6,908 bases of DNA, taken from assembly GCA_947653505.1 (NCBI GenBank), contig CANTHI010000204.1:1-6908 (forward strand). The letters are read 5' to 3'. This document shows positions 1 through 5,291 of the stretch, one piece after another. The notes under the pieces were generated by a model. That model searched no databases, had not been told where the DNA came from, and was given only the letters and a program-made list of their open reading frames with translations. The position numbers were made by a program, and so were the translations under genes. Source of the DNA: an uncultured Eubacterium sp. GTDB lineage: Bacteria > Bacillota_A > Clostridia > Lachnospirales > Lachnospiraceae. Position 1 is the first letter of the stretch. Each line of letters opens with the position of its first letter.

Positions 1-381
1 GAGTACCGCACCGGTATTACATTCGTAGATGAAGAGCATAAGCAACTGTTTGCCATTACGGACAGGGCAAACAAATATCTGCACAATGATTTCATATATG
101 GAAACGGTTATGATGAAATCACAGGCATTCTGCAGGAGCTTAAGGAGTATACACAGCGGCATTTTAAAGATGAAGAGGACTATATGGAGCGGATTCATTA
201 TGAGGGACTTCCGGCACAGCGGCGGGCGCATGAGTCGTTTATCGACAGGCTGGAAAATGTCGACATGGATGAGGTGGATGGAGATCCAAAGGTATATCTG
301 GAGAGCCTGATTGAATTTTTGTTAGGATGGCTGATTAATCATATCTTATATACGGATAAGAAAATACCGCTGGAAATATAG
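1..381 (+). CDS. Bacteriohemerythrin, 3' part (5' end outside window)
   Basis: Frame 1 is open from the first base to the TAG at 379-381, giving 126 residues that cover almost the whole four-helix hemerythrin domain. The family binds a di-iron centre that reversibly carries O2, or senses or stores oxygen or iron, in the cytoplasm. Visible ligand positions (numbered from the window edge) are H13 in VDEEHKQLF, H54 and E58 in RHFKDEE, H77 in RRAHESF, and H114 and D119 in WLINHILYTD. The spacing H-x3-E, +15, +4, then H-x4-D matches canonical bacteriohemerythrins. The residue four before H77, normally His, is Gln (Q73), so one ligand of the usual set is missing. Only the first few N-terminal residues, or an N-terminal fusion partner, lie outside the window. 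The stop overlaps the coaBC ribosome binding site, so the two genes are probably co-transcribed. The family call is secure; the physiological role is not known from this sequence. Confidence 0.9.
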   Translation, partial: EYRTGITFVDEEHKQLFAITDRANKYLHNDFIYGNGYDEITGILQELKEYTQRHFKDEEDYMERIHYEGLPAQRRAHESFIDRLENVDMDEVDGDPKVYLESLIEFLLGWLINHILYTDKKIPLEI

Positions 382-391
382 GAGGCAGAAA

Positions 392-1594
392 ATGCTAACG
401 CGAAAAAGGATACTGCTGGGCATAACAGGAGGGATTGCGGCCTATAAAACGGCAAATCTGGCCAGTATGCTTGTAAAGCTGCACGCAGATGTACATGTCA
501 TTATGACTCAGAATGCGCAAAAGATCATTTCACCGGTTGTTTTTGAGGCGCTGACGGGCAATAAAGTAGTCGACGATGTATTTGACCGCGACAGCGGTTA
601 TCAGGTAGCGCATATCGCGATGGCGCAGGAAGCTGATGTTGTCATGATCGCTCCCGCAACGGCAAATATGATCGCTAAGCTGGCTGGCGGGATAGCGGAT
701 GACATGCTGTCTGCGACAATGCTGGCAGTTACGGCTCCGGTATATATCGTACCTGCAATGAATACGAATATGCTGGAGCATCCGGCAACGCAGGCGAACA
801 TCGAAAAGCTCCGCGCGTATGGCTATCACATCATAGAACCCGACAGCGGTTTTCTTGCCTGTGGAGATACCGGAAAAGGAAAAATGCCGCAGGCAGAGGA
901 GCTGCTGGAATACATTCTGTATGAGGCAGCTTTCCAGAAGGATCTGGCAGGTAAAAAAGTGCTGATTACAGCCGGACCTACAAGAGAACCTCTGGATCCG
1001 GTACGCTTTCTGACGAACCATTCTACCGGAAAAATGGGATATGCACTGGCAAAAAATGCGGTCCGCAGGGGCGCAGAGGTCGTTCTTGTGACAGGTCCTG
1101 TAATACTGCCGCCTCCGCTGCATGCACAGGTGATCCGTGTGACTACGGCACAGGAAATGTATGAGGCGGTCGACGCTCATTTTGACAGTCAGGACATTGT
1201 CGTCATGTCGGCAGCGGTCGCAGATTACCGTCCGGTGCGTATGGCGGCGGAAAAGATAAAAAAAACAGATGTGACAGGCATTCTGCAGATAGAACGGACA
1301 AAGGATATTTTAGGAAGTATGTCCGGACGCAGACGCGGTCAGTTTTTATGCGGTTTTTCTATGGAGACTGAGCATATGCTGGAACATTCGAGAGAAAAAC
1401 TGGAGAAAAAAAATCTGGATATGATCATCGCGAACAATCTGCGGGAGGAAGGCGCGGGATTTGGCACAGACACCAATGTCATTACCATTCTTACCAGAGA
1501 CAATACGTGCGCGCTTCCCAAAATGAGCAAGGATGAAGTAGCACAGATCATCTTTGACCGGATTATATCCTGTCTGGAAGCTGTCGGAAAATAA
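392..1594 (+). CDS. coaBC: Bifunctional phosphopantothenoylcysteine decarboxylase / phosphopantothenate-cysteine ligase
   Basis: This 400-aa protein is the usual length for CoaBC (Dfp), which makes 4'-phosphopantetheine for coenzyme A in two steps: CoaB joins cysteine to 4'-phosphopantothenate using CTP, and CoaC decarboxylates the product with FMN. The N-terminal CoaC flavoprotein domain (about 1-185) shows GGIAAYK at 13-19, the catalytic His in VAHIAM (H74), PAMNTNM at 121-127, and the flap with the catalytic Cys in ACGDTGKGKM (C157). The C-terminal CoaB domain (about 187-400) shows AGPTREPLDPVRF at 194-206, NHSTGKMG at 209-216, AAVADY at 274-279, EKIKK at 287-291 with the conserved lysine, GFSMET at 321-326 (more often GFAAET) and FGTDTN at 357-362. 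AGGAGG at 380-385 lies six bases before the ATG, which fixes the start. The gene looks intact and functional. Confidence 0.97.
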   Translation: MLTRKRILLGITGGIAAYKTANLASMLVKLHADVHVIMTQNAQKIISPVVFEALTGNKVVDDVFDRDSGYQVAHIAMAQEADVVMIAPATANMIAKLAGGIADDMLSATMLAVTAPVYIVPAMNTNMLEHPATQANIEKLRAYGYHIIEPDSGFLACGDTGKGKMPQAEELLEYILYEAAFQKDLAGKKVLITAGPTREPLDPVRFLTNHSTGKMGYALAKNAVRRGAEVVLVTGPVILPPPLHAQVIRVTTAQEMYEAVDAHFDSQDIVVMSAAVADYRPVRMAAEKIKKTDVTGILQIERTKDILGSMSGRRRGQFLCGFSMETEHMLEHSREKLEKKNLDMIIANNLREEGAGFGTDTNVITILTRDNTCALPKMSKDEVAQIIFDRIISCLEAVGK

Positions 1595-1638
1595 TTTAGA
1601 AACCGTATTCCATTCAGAAAAATAAAATTGCATAAATG

Positions 1639-1667
1639 GCATAGAATAAAAAAACAGGGACATACTA
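1639..1667 (+). promoter_or_regulatory. Putative sigma-G (forespore) promoter
   Basis: GCATA at 1639-1643 and CATACTA at 1661-1667 match the published B. subtilis sigma-G consensus elements (-35 GHATR, -10 CATNHTA) at every defined position. The spacer is 17 bp, and the consensus spacer is about 17-18. The site lies in the 119-bp gap after coaBC and about 50 bp before the next start codon. In B. subtilis the spoVA operon is transcribed by sigma-G in the forespore, so the position fits an operon that runs into spoVAA and spoVAB. No convincing sigma-A promoter was seen in this gap. A second GCATA at 1630-1634 is too far from the -10 to use. No clear hairpin terminator for coaBC was seen here either. 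Confidence 0.6.
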
Positions 1668-1719
1668 TCTGTAAATAAAGGCCAGAATAACACGATAACT
1701 GGAAAGTGAGGGAATGAAA

Positions 1720-2478
1720 ATGGGCAGATTTATTTACAGAATGTGTCTCATTGTTGTTTTAGCAATTGCCGTAGCAGGCGGCGTATACTATTATACGACG
1801 TTTTATCAGACCGAAGAAGGACCGCAGAAGGGGACTTTTGTAAACAGAATGGACCACAGTTCTCCTGAGCCGGACGGCGGGTTATACGGAATGATAACGA
1901 AAAAGCTGCACAAAACGATGGCAAAGCCGCTCATGCAGACCGGACAGCAGTTTTTTGAGACAGCGCAGACAAAAGGTGAAGAAGCAAACGATGCGGCAGA
2001 AACTGTAGAAATAATTGAAGCAGCAGAAACGACCGGAGCATCAGAAACAAATGAAGCATCAGAAACAATTGAAACAGCAGAAACGATTGAAGCAGAGACA
2101 ATAGAAAATACAGAAACAATAGAGAATATAGAAACAATAGAGAATATAGAAACAATAGAAAATATAGACGAAACAGAGGAAACTGAAGTAATCCAGGCAT
2201 TTGAATATGCGGGTGCAACGCTTTCATGTTCTGTAAAAGAAACAGCCGGACAGTCAGGTGACATCATAAAAGAAACATCGGCAGAGACAGGCCAGACCAC
2301 AAAAGAAACATCAGAAGCGGCAGGCCAGACCACAAAAGAAGTATCAGAAGCGGCAGGCCTGACCACAAAAGAAGCATCAGAAGCGGCAGGCCACATCCCG
2401 GAGGAAGTATCAGACCAGGCGTACCGGACAGTAGAAATAGAGCGGCTATTCCATCAGAAATCATACTCCACAGTGTAA
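1720..2478 (+). CDS. Unrecognised membrane-anchored acidic repeat protein, probable forespore protein
   Basis: I do not recognise this 252-aa protein. It begins with a short basic stretch (MGRFIYR) and one hydrophobic segment at about residues 8-25 (core CLIVVLAIAVAGG) that would act as an uncleaved anchor or signal sequence. A polar linker follows, then an acidic Glu/Thr/Ile region at about 80-158 built from short ET(I/A)E repeats. After that come five 11-residue repeats at 182-236 of type TTKExSEAAGx and a short basic-hydrophobic tail. The 11-mers resemble the amphipathic repeats of LEA-type desiccation proteins, but this is similarity of pattern only. There are two possible ATGs: 1714 is only one base from the GTGAGGG (1706-1712) Shine-Dalgarno, while 1720 is seven bases away, so I prefer 1720. 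The gene sits behind a sigma-G-like promoter and 43 bp ahead of spoVAA. I infer expression in the forespore and placement at the spore membrane. Confidence 0.7.
   Translation: MGRFIYRMCLIVVLAIAVAGGVYYYTTFYQTEEGPQKGTFVNRMDHSSPEPDGGLYGMITKKLHKTMAKPLMQTGQQFFETAQTKGEEANDAAETVEIIEAAETTGASETNEASETIETAETIEAETIENTETIENIETIENIETIENIDETEETEVIQAFEYAGATLSCSVKETAGQSGDIIKETSAETGQTTKETSEAAGQTTKEVSEAAGLTTKEASEAAGHIPEEVSDQAYRTVEIERLFHQKSYSTV
2095..2166 (+). repeat. 18-bp tandem repeat, four units, encoding ETIEN(I/T)
   Basis: Four head-to-tail units start at 2095, 2113, 2131 and 2149. Units two and three are identical (GAAACAATAGAGAATATA); the fourth differs by one base and the first by a few. They encode the hexamer ETIENI or ETIENT in the acidic part of the repeat protein. 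Eighteen bases is a whole number of codons, so gain or loss of a unit would keep the frame. The near identity at DNA level suggests recent expansion by replication slippage. Confidence 0.9.
2263..2427 (+). repeat. 33-bp tandem repeat, five units, encoding LEA-like 11-mers
   Basis: Units start at 2263, 2296, 2329, 2362 and 2395. The three central units are nearly identical at DNA level and encode TTKETSEAAGQ, TTKEVSEAAGL and TTKEASEAAGH. The first (IIKETSAETGQ) and last (IPEEVSDQAYR) have diverged, the usual pattern for a tandem array whose middle is homogenised. Each unit is 11 codons, so copy-number change keeps the frame. An 11-residue period with Thr/Lys/Glu/Ala bias is typical of amphipathic LEA-type helices; this last point is an analogy. 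Confidence 0.9.
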
Positions 2479-2521
2479 TTGGAACAGATTCAGAATCAGA
2501 TAGAAAAAGGAGCAGATTACG

Positions 2522-3172
2522 ATGGCAGCGCCAGATACGCTTTATTTAAAAATTGATCAGAATGTTGTCGTACAGGACGTTCAGGTGCATTTGCAGGATA
2601 TCGCATCAATGGAATGTACGAATGAGGCGGTATTACGCCAGCTCAGACAAAAGAAAATCTATACGTTTCAGGAAAAAGATACTGCAAAGCAGAAAAAGCA
2701 CCGTATGCAGGTATTTTCTGTTTTAAATATTATCCAGCAGATTCATGAAGACTATCCGCAGCTGGAAGTGCAAAATATTGGAGAATCGGACTTTATACTG
2801 GAATGCAAGGCAGGCGTCGTAGAGCATAAAGCACTGGAGCTTGTAAAAACAGTTCTGCTTTGTGTGGTGATTTTTTTTGGCGCGGCGTTTACGATTATGA
2901 CGTTTAACAATGACGTAGGAGTGGCGGATGTATTTTCACAGCTTTATGAACAGGTTATTGGCAGAAAGTCGGACGGGGTGACAGAAATAGAGATCTTTTA
3001 CGCCATCGGCATGCCGGTCGGGATTACGATCTTTTACAACCATATTGGCAGGAAAAAGGTGACGCATGATCCGACGCCGATTCAGGTAGAGATGCGTAAA
3101 TACGAGCAGGATATAGATACTACGTTTATAGAAAGCGTCAGCAGAGAAGGGAAGAGCATTGATGTGGATTAA
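2522..3172 (+). CDS. spoVAA: Stage V sporulation protein AA
   Basis: This is a 216-aa protein, close in length to B. subtilis SpoVAA (about 206). SpoVA proteins form a complex in the spore inner membrane that takes up dipicolinic acid (Ca-DPA) during sporulation and releases it in germination. Residues 1 to about 97 are a soluble N-terminal domain opening with DTLYLKIDQNVVV, then come two hydrophobic membrane segments at about 109-127 (VKTVLLCVVIFFGAAFTIM) and 157-174 (EIFYAIGMPVGITIFYNH). Between them lies FNNDVGVADVFSQLY, a stretch I associate with this family, and a charged C-terminal tail follows. AAGGAG at 2507-2512 lies nine bases before the ATG. The last 11 bases overlap spoVAB, so the two are translationally coupled. 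Recognition is by overall sequence pattern and by the neighbouring spoVAB. Confidence 0.9.
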   Translation: MAAPDTLYLKIDQNVVVQDVQVHLQDIASMECTNEAVLRQLRQKKIYTFQEKDTAKQKKHRMQVFSVLNIIQQIHEDYPQLEVQNIGESDFILECKAGVVEHKALELVKTVLLCVVIFFGAAFTIMTFNNDVGVADVFSQLYEQVIGRKSDGVTEIEIFYAIGMPVGITIFYNHIGRKKVTHDPTPIQVEMRKYEQDIDTTFIESVSREGKSIDVD

Positions 3173-3593
3173 TCATGTATTTCTGGGATTTCTCGGACTT
3201 GCCTGCGGGCTTTCGGTAGCGTCCGGCAGTTTTGCCATTGCCGTAAAGCTGGGAATTATCCCGCAGATGGCGGGTAAGTCCAAAACAGCCAGTCATATCA
3301 TCACTTATGAGAATGCCACGATACTGGGTGGAATTGCAGGCAATATTCTGTCCGTTTTTTCACAGCTGCGGTTTCCGGCCGGACATATTTTTTTAGCGTT
3401 ATTCGGCCTGAGCGCCGGCATTTTTGTAGGATGTATGGCAGTCGCACTGGCGGAAATTATCAACGCCTATCCGATTATGTATCGCAGAATGAAGCTGAAA
3501 ATCGGGATCGAATGGATGCTCGCGGCGATCGCGGTTGGAAAAATGTGTGGCTGTCTGTTTTACTTTATCAATGGATACGATAGCGGAGCATAA
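3162..3593 (+). CDS. spoVAB: Stage V sporulation protein AB
   Basis: A 143-aa hydrophobic protein of the length usual for SpoVAB (about 140), a small integral membrane member of the SpoVA dipicolinic acid channel system in the forespore inner membrane. Hydrophobic segments lie at about residues 5-27 (FLGFLGLACGLSVASGSFAI), 50-65, 70-100 (HIFLALFGLSAGIFVGCMAV) and 115-135 (MLAAIAVGKMCGCLFYFI). The conserved-looking segment YENATILGGIAGN sits before the second membrane segment. I chose the ATG at 3162, which is seven bases from AAGGGAAG (3147-3154); an in-frame TTG at 3159 just before it is less likely. It overlaps spoVAA by 11 bases. spoVAC, spoVAD and spoVAE, which follow in Bacillus, are not downstream; the operon stops here and accessory genes begin. 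Confidence 0.9.
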   Translation: MWINHVFLGFLGLACGLSVASGSFAIAVKLGIIPQMAGKSKTASHIITYENATILGGIAGNILSVFSQLRFPAGHIFLALFGLSAGIFVGCMAVALAEIINAYPIMYRRMKLKIGIEWMLAAIAVGKMCGCLFYFINGYDSGA

Positions 3594-3597
3594 AGTA

Positions 3598-3670
3598 AGG
3601 AACTGTGCAAAATAATTAATACAATTTGCCTGTCTTTTTCTCCTGCATAAGTTATTTCTGCACAGTTCCT
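3598..3670 (+). terminator. Long inverted repeat after spoVAB, possible terminator or structured RNA
   Basis: AGGAACTGTGCA at 3598-3609 is perfectly complementary to TGCACAGTTCCT at 3659-3670. The stem continues inward with AAATAA (3610-3615) against TTATTT (3652-3657) after one bulged C, giving about 18 pairs around a 36-base loop. It begins four bases after the spoVAB stop. It lacks a T-run straight after the right arm and has a large loop, so it is not a textbook intrinsic terminator. It may end the spoVA transcript, mark the junction with the next cassette, or fold as an RNA switch, since its last three bases are shared with the next palindrome. Confidence 0.55.
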
Positions 3671-3697
3671 GACAGAGTATACGTATACTCCATCAGG
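3668..3697. promoter_or_regulatory. 30-bp near-perfect palindrome, candidate operator
   Basis: A perfect 16-bp palindrome, GAGTATACGTATACTC (3675-3690), is flanked on both sides by CA and then by the complementary arms CCTGA (3668-3672) and TCAGG (3693-3697). The whole is a 30-bp two-fold symmetric site centred 64 bases before the start of the 102-aa gene. Such symmetry fits a dimeric DNA-binding regulator, possibly controlling the toxin-antitoxin cassette. Three copies of CTGACA (3669-3674, 3700-3705, 3715-3720) lie in or beside it. No gene in the window carries an obvious helix-turn-helix, so the regulator is unknown. Confidence 0.5.
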
Positions 3698-3746
3698 GGC
3701 TGACAGTTCTTTCGCTGACAACTCCGGACAGACAGAGGACTTTATT

Positions 3747-4055
3747 ATGGAAGTATTACTGGCAAAACAGAGTATAGATATTAAATGTAAGATACAGGCC
3801 TCCATTCTGATGGGCAATTATGAGTTTTATTATGCGGCAGGACGGCTCTGTGCACTGACGGGACAAAAACCAGATCCATCCCTGCATCCCAAAGAGCTGT
3901 ATGAATGGCTGCAGCCATATCTGGATACATATGAACCACAGAATGAGCAGGAAGCTTACTTAATAAAAATGATAAAAGAATATAAAGTGCTGGATGAATA
4001 TGACGGGCAGATGATGGAATTGCTGCAGATGGGAGAAGCAGGCGATGAACGTTGA
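3747..4055 (+). CDS. Unrecognised 102-aa protein, first gene of a HepT-MntA cassette
   Basis: I do not recognise this protein. It is small, soluble and probably mostly helical, with an aromatic central stretch (GNYEFYYAAGRLCAL at about 23-37), a Pro-rich turn (KPDPSLHPKELYEWL) and an acidic C-terminus ending EAGDER. No signal peptide, membrane segment, helix-turn-helix or metal-binding cluster is visible. AGAGGA at 3734-3739 is seven bases before the ATG, supporting the start. Its last 11 bases overlap the mntA start (ATGAACGTTGA shared), so it is translated together with the antitoxin gene and should belong functionally to the cassette. It could be an accessory antitoxin, a modulator of the AMP-transfer reaction, or a specificity subunit; these are guesses from context only. 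Confidence 0.75.
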   Translation: MEVLLAKQSIDIKCKIQASILMGNYEFYYAAGRLCALTGQKPDPSLHPKELYEWLQPYLDTYEPQNEQEAYLIKMIKEYKVLDEYDGQMMELLQMGEAGDER

Positions 4056-4344
4056 TCCGGCAATCTTAAAAATAATACGCACCCTGGCAGGGCAGTATCA
4101 CGTAGAAAAAATAGTGTTGTTTGGTTCGCGCGCAAGAGGAGATCATCACAGTCGCAGCGACATTGATCTGGCGGTCTGGGGCATTCACGATGCCGTCAGG
4201 TATCTGGATTTTCAGGAAAGCTTAGAGGAACAGATCCCGACACTGCTTCGTTTTGATATCGTCGATATGGAAAGCTTTTGTGTGTCAGATGCTCTGCGCG
4301 AGGAGATCAGGAAGGATGGTGTACTGATTTATGAAAAAATTTGA
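4045..4344 (+). CDS. mntA: MntA-type minimal nucleotidyltransferase antitoxin
   Basis: This 99-aa protein has the minimal nucleotidyltransferase fold of the DNA polymerase beta superfamily. The signature GSRARGDHHSRSDID (residues 27-41) fits GS-X10-DxD exactly, with metal-binding D39 and D41; a third acidic residue is expected in FDIVD (D71 or D74). In characterised HepT-MntA (type VII) toxin-antitoxin pairs, MntA transfers AMP groups to a tyrosine near the HEPN active site of HepT and so blocks its RNase activity. All the catalytic motif is present, so the enzyme should be active. The gene overlaps the upstream ORF by 11 bases and the downstream hepT by 14 bases, which couples the translation of antitoxin and toxin. 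GGGAGA inside the upstream gene can serve as ribosome binding site. Confidence 0.88.
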   Translation: MNVDPAILKIIRTLAGQYHVEKIVLFGSRARGDHHSRSDIDLAVWGIHDAVRYLDFQESLEEQIPTLLRFDIVDMESFCVSDALREEIRKDGVLIYEKI

Positions 4345-4900
4345 ACAGATGAAACGGCAGTATACATCCCTGACCCGCTATCTGGATGCTGCAGATTTAT
4401 CAGATAAAAATATTTCAGCAACCACGGCAGATTTTGACAGATTGTTTGAGCTGTCATGGAAAACACTAAAAACATATTTGTACGAAGAACTCGCCATTTA
4501 CGAAGCGAAGACAGGATCTCCAAGAGAAATTTTGAAACTGGCTGCGGCACAGGAACTGCTGTCCGACGATGCTGTGTGGTTTGCGATGCTAAAAGACAGA
4601 AACGATGATTCCCATATTTACCGCAAGGCAGATGCAGTTCTTTATATTAGTAAAATAACCGCTCTGTATCTTCCGGAAATAGAACGGCTGATCACAACCC
4701 TGAAACGGCTCATACCGGAAGAAGACTGGGAAGAGATACAGATACCCGGAGATCTGCTGGCGTACGCATTCGGAAATCACCAGCCACTGTATCAGATTGT
4801 GGAAGATATCAGAAACCAGTATCATTGCAGGACAGACAGGGAAGTGTATGAAAGCTGGGAGAGGTACAAAAAGGAATTTCTTGCGAAGGAGCGGGCTTAG
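4331..4900 (+). CDS. hepT: HepT-like HEPN RNase toxin (nucleotidyltransferase substrate-binding family) with C-terminal extension
   Basis: Residues 1 to about 128 match the HI0074-type nucleotidyltransferase substrate-binding / HEPN helical bundle: FDRLFELSWKTLKTYLYEE at 35-53 and RNDDSHIY at 90-97. The latter is the RX4HxY motif (R90, H95, Y97), with the catalytic Arg and His of HEPN RNases and the Tyr that MntA AMPylates in characterised pairs. The toxin cleaves RNA, and free toxin stops growth, commonly in a phage-defence setting. At 189 aa the protein is about 45-60 residues longer than usual members. The extra C-terminal part (about 130-189, from EEDWEEIQIPG to YKKEFLAKERA) is charged and probably helical, with no motif I know. 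The ATG overlaps the mntA end by 14 bases; AGGAAGG (about 4311-4317) is somewhat distant, so translation probably depends on coupling. Confidence 0.85.
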   Translation: MKKFEQMKRQYTSLTRYLDAADLSDKNISATTADFDRLFELSWKTLKTYLYEELAIYEAKTGSPREILKLAAAQELLSDDAVWFAMLKDRNDDSHIYRKADAVLYISKITALYLPEIERLITTLKRLIPEEDWEEIQIPGDLLAYAFGNHQPLYQIVEDIRNQYHCRTDREVYESWERYKKEFLAKERA

Positions 4901-4978
4901 GCAGAAAATTATATAAAATGTTACATTGTGGCTATGCGGACGAAGGGATAACCGTGTCGAAAAATAGGATATATTGTC

Positions 4979-5046
4979 AAAAAGTGATATTATTTGAAAT
5001 AAAAAGTATATTATATATTCTTTATTTCAGCTGATATCACTTTTTT
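4979..5046 (+). terminator. Strong nested-hairpin terminator after hepT
   Basis: AAAAAGTGATAT (4979-4990) pairs perfectly with ATATCACTTTTT (5034-5045). Inside it, TGAAATAAA (4995-5003) pairs with TTTATTTCA (5021-5029). The right arm runs into six Ts (5041-5046), and the left arm starts with five As, so the structure could end transcription from both directions. It closes the three-gene toxin-antitoxin transcript, about 80 bases after its last stop. The 78 bases between the hepT stop and the hairpin show nothing else. Confidence 0.85.
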
Positions 5047-5065
5047 GTGAATGAAATAAAAAATA

Positions 5066-5094
5066 TTGTGGAGGTGATACAAATATAGTATAAT
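5066..5094 (+). promoter_or_regulatory. Putative sigma-A promoter directly before the MITE-like element
   Basis: TATAAT at 5089-5094 is a perfect -10 box. TTGTGG at 5066-5071, 17 bp upstream, shares the TTG of the -35 consensus. The predicted start, about 5101, falls inside the 194-bp inverted-repeat element, whose flanking ATTAG copy overlaps the -10 box by two bases. The same stretch holds GGAGGTGAT (5070-5078), a near-perfect Shine-Dalgarno core with no start codon at a usable distance. The promoter may once have driven the large gene beginning near 5492. Confidence 0.5.
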
Positions 5095-5097
5095 TAG

Positions 5098-5291
5098 CTA
5101 TAGTTCCGCATACAAATTCTACTTACATATGATTTCGTTGCAGAAAACACTTGTAAATACTGGATTCCAGAAAATTACGTACGCAGAAAGCATATGGTGT
5201 AAGTAAAATCTATTGGACTTACATCATGTATTGAAAAATCCAGTATTTAAGCGGATTCTTACGTAAGTCGAAAAATTATGCGGAATTATAG
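5098..5291. mobile_element. MITE-like 194-bp element with 34-bp terminal inverted repeats and 5-bp flanking repeat
   Basis: The first 34 bases (5098-5131) and the reverse complement of the last 34 (5258-5291) align without gaps at 26 of 34 positions. The shared blocks are CTATA, TTCCGCATA and ACTTAC. ATTAG occurs directly outside both ends (5093-5097 and 5292-5296), as expected for a 5-bp target duplication. Inside, TAAATACTGGATT (5154-5166) is the exact reverse complement of 5237-5249, and an 11-bp hairpin (5194-5204 with 5217-5227) sits near the centre. No coding sequence is present, so movement would need a transposase from elsewhere. An alternative is a recombinase attachment region, since ACTTAC-type motifs recur in alternating orientation (about 5121, 5199, 5217, 5262). 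The family is not identified. Confidence 0.65.
5194..5227 (+). repeat. Central hairpin of the MITE-like element
   Basis: ATGGTGTAAGT (5194-5204) pairs with ACTTACATCAT (5217-5227) through 11 base pairs, one of them G-T, with a 12-base loop. The right arm repeats the ACTTACAT motif found in the left terminal repeat at 5121-5128, so the internal hairpin seems to be made of the same motif as the element ends. Confidence 0.7.

Noticed and set aside
29..310. A 93-aa + strand ORF overlapping the hemerythrin gene
   Set aside because: It is out of frame with the hemerythrin, which has all its expected family motifs; the alternative translation has no recognisable features.
530..1180. Long reverse-strand ORF opposite coaBC
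   Set aside because: It is a complementary-strand shadow of a well-conserved enzyme gene with all its catalytic motifs.
2095..2427. CRISPR-like array
   Set aside because: The repeats are head-to-tail without unique spacers and lie in frame within a coding sequence.
1806..2464. Several reverse-strand ORFs opposite the repeat gene, rich in Ser/Val/Phe/Leu
   Set aside because: They mirror the GAA/ACA codon repeats of the + strand. The + strand has a ribosome binding site, an N-terminal anchor and operon context.
3626..3653. Sigma-A-like promoter TTGCCT-16-TAAGTT before the toxin-antitoxin cassette
   Set aside because: The match is weak and lies in the loop of the inverted repeat; not strong enough to list.
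5047..5088. A 13-codon reading frame from GTG near 5047
   Set aside because: It has no ribosome binding site, sits directly after a terminator and is too short to support.
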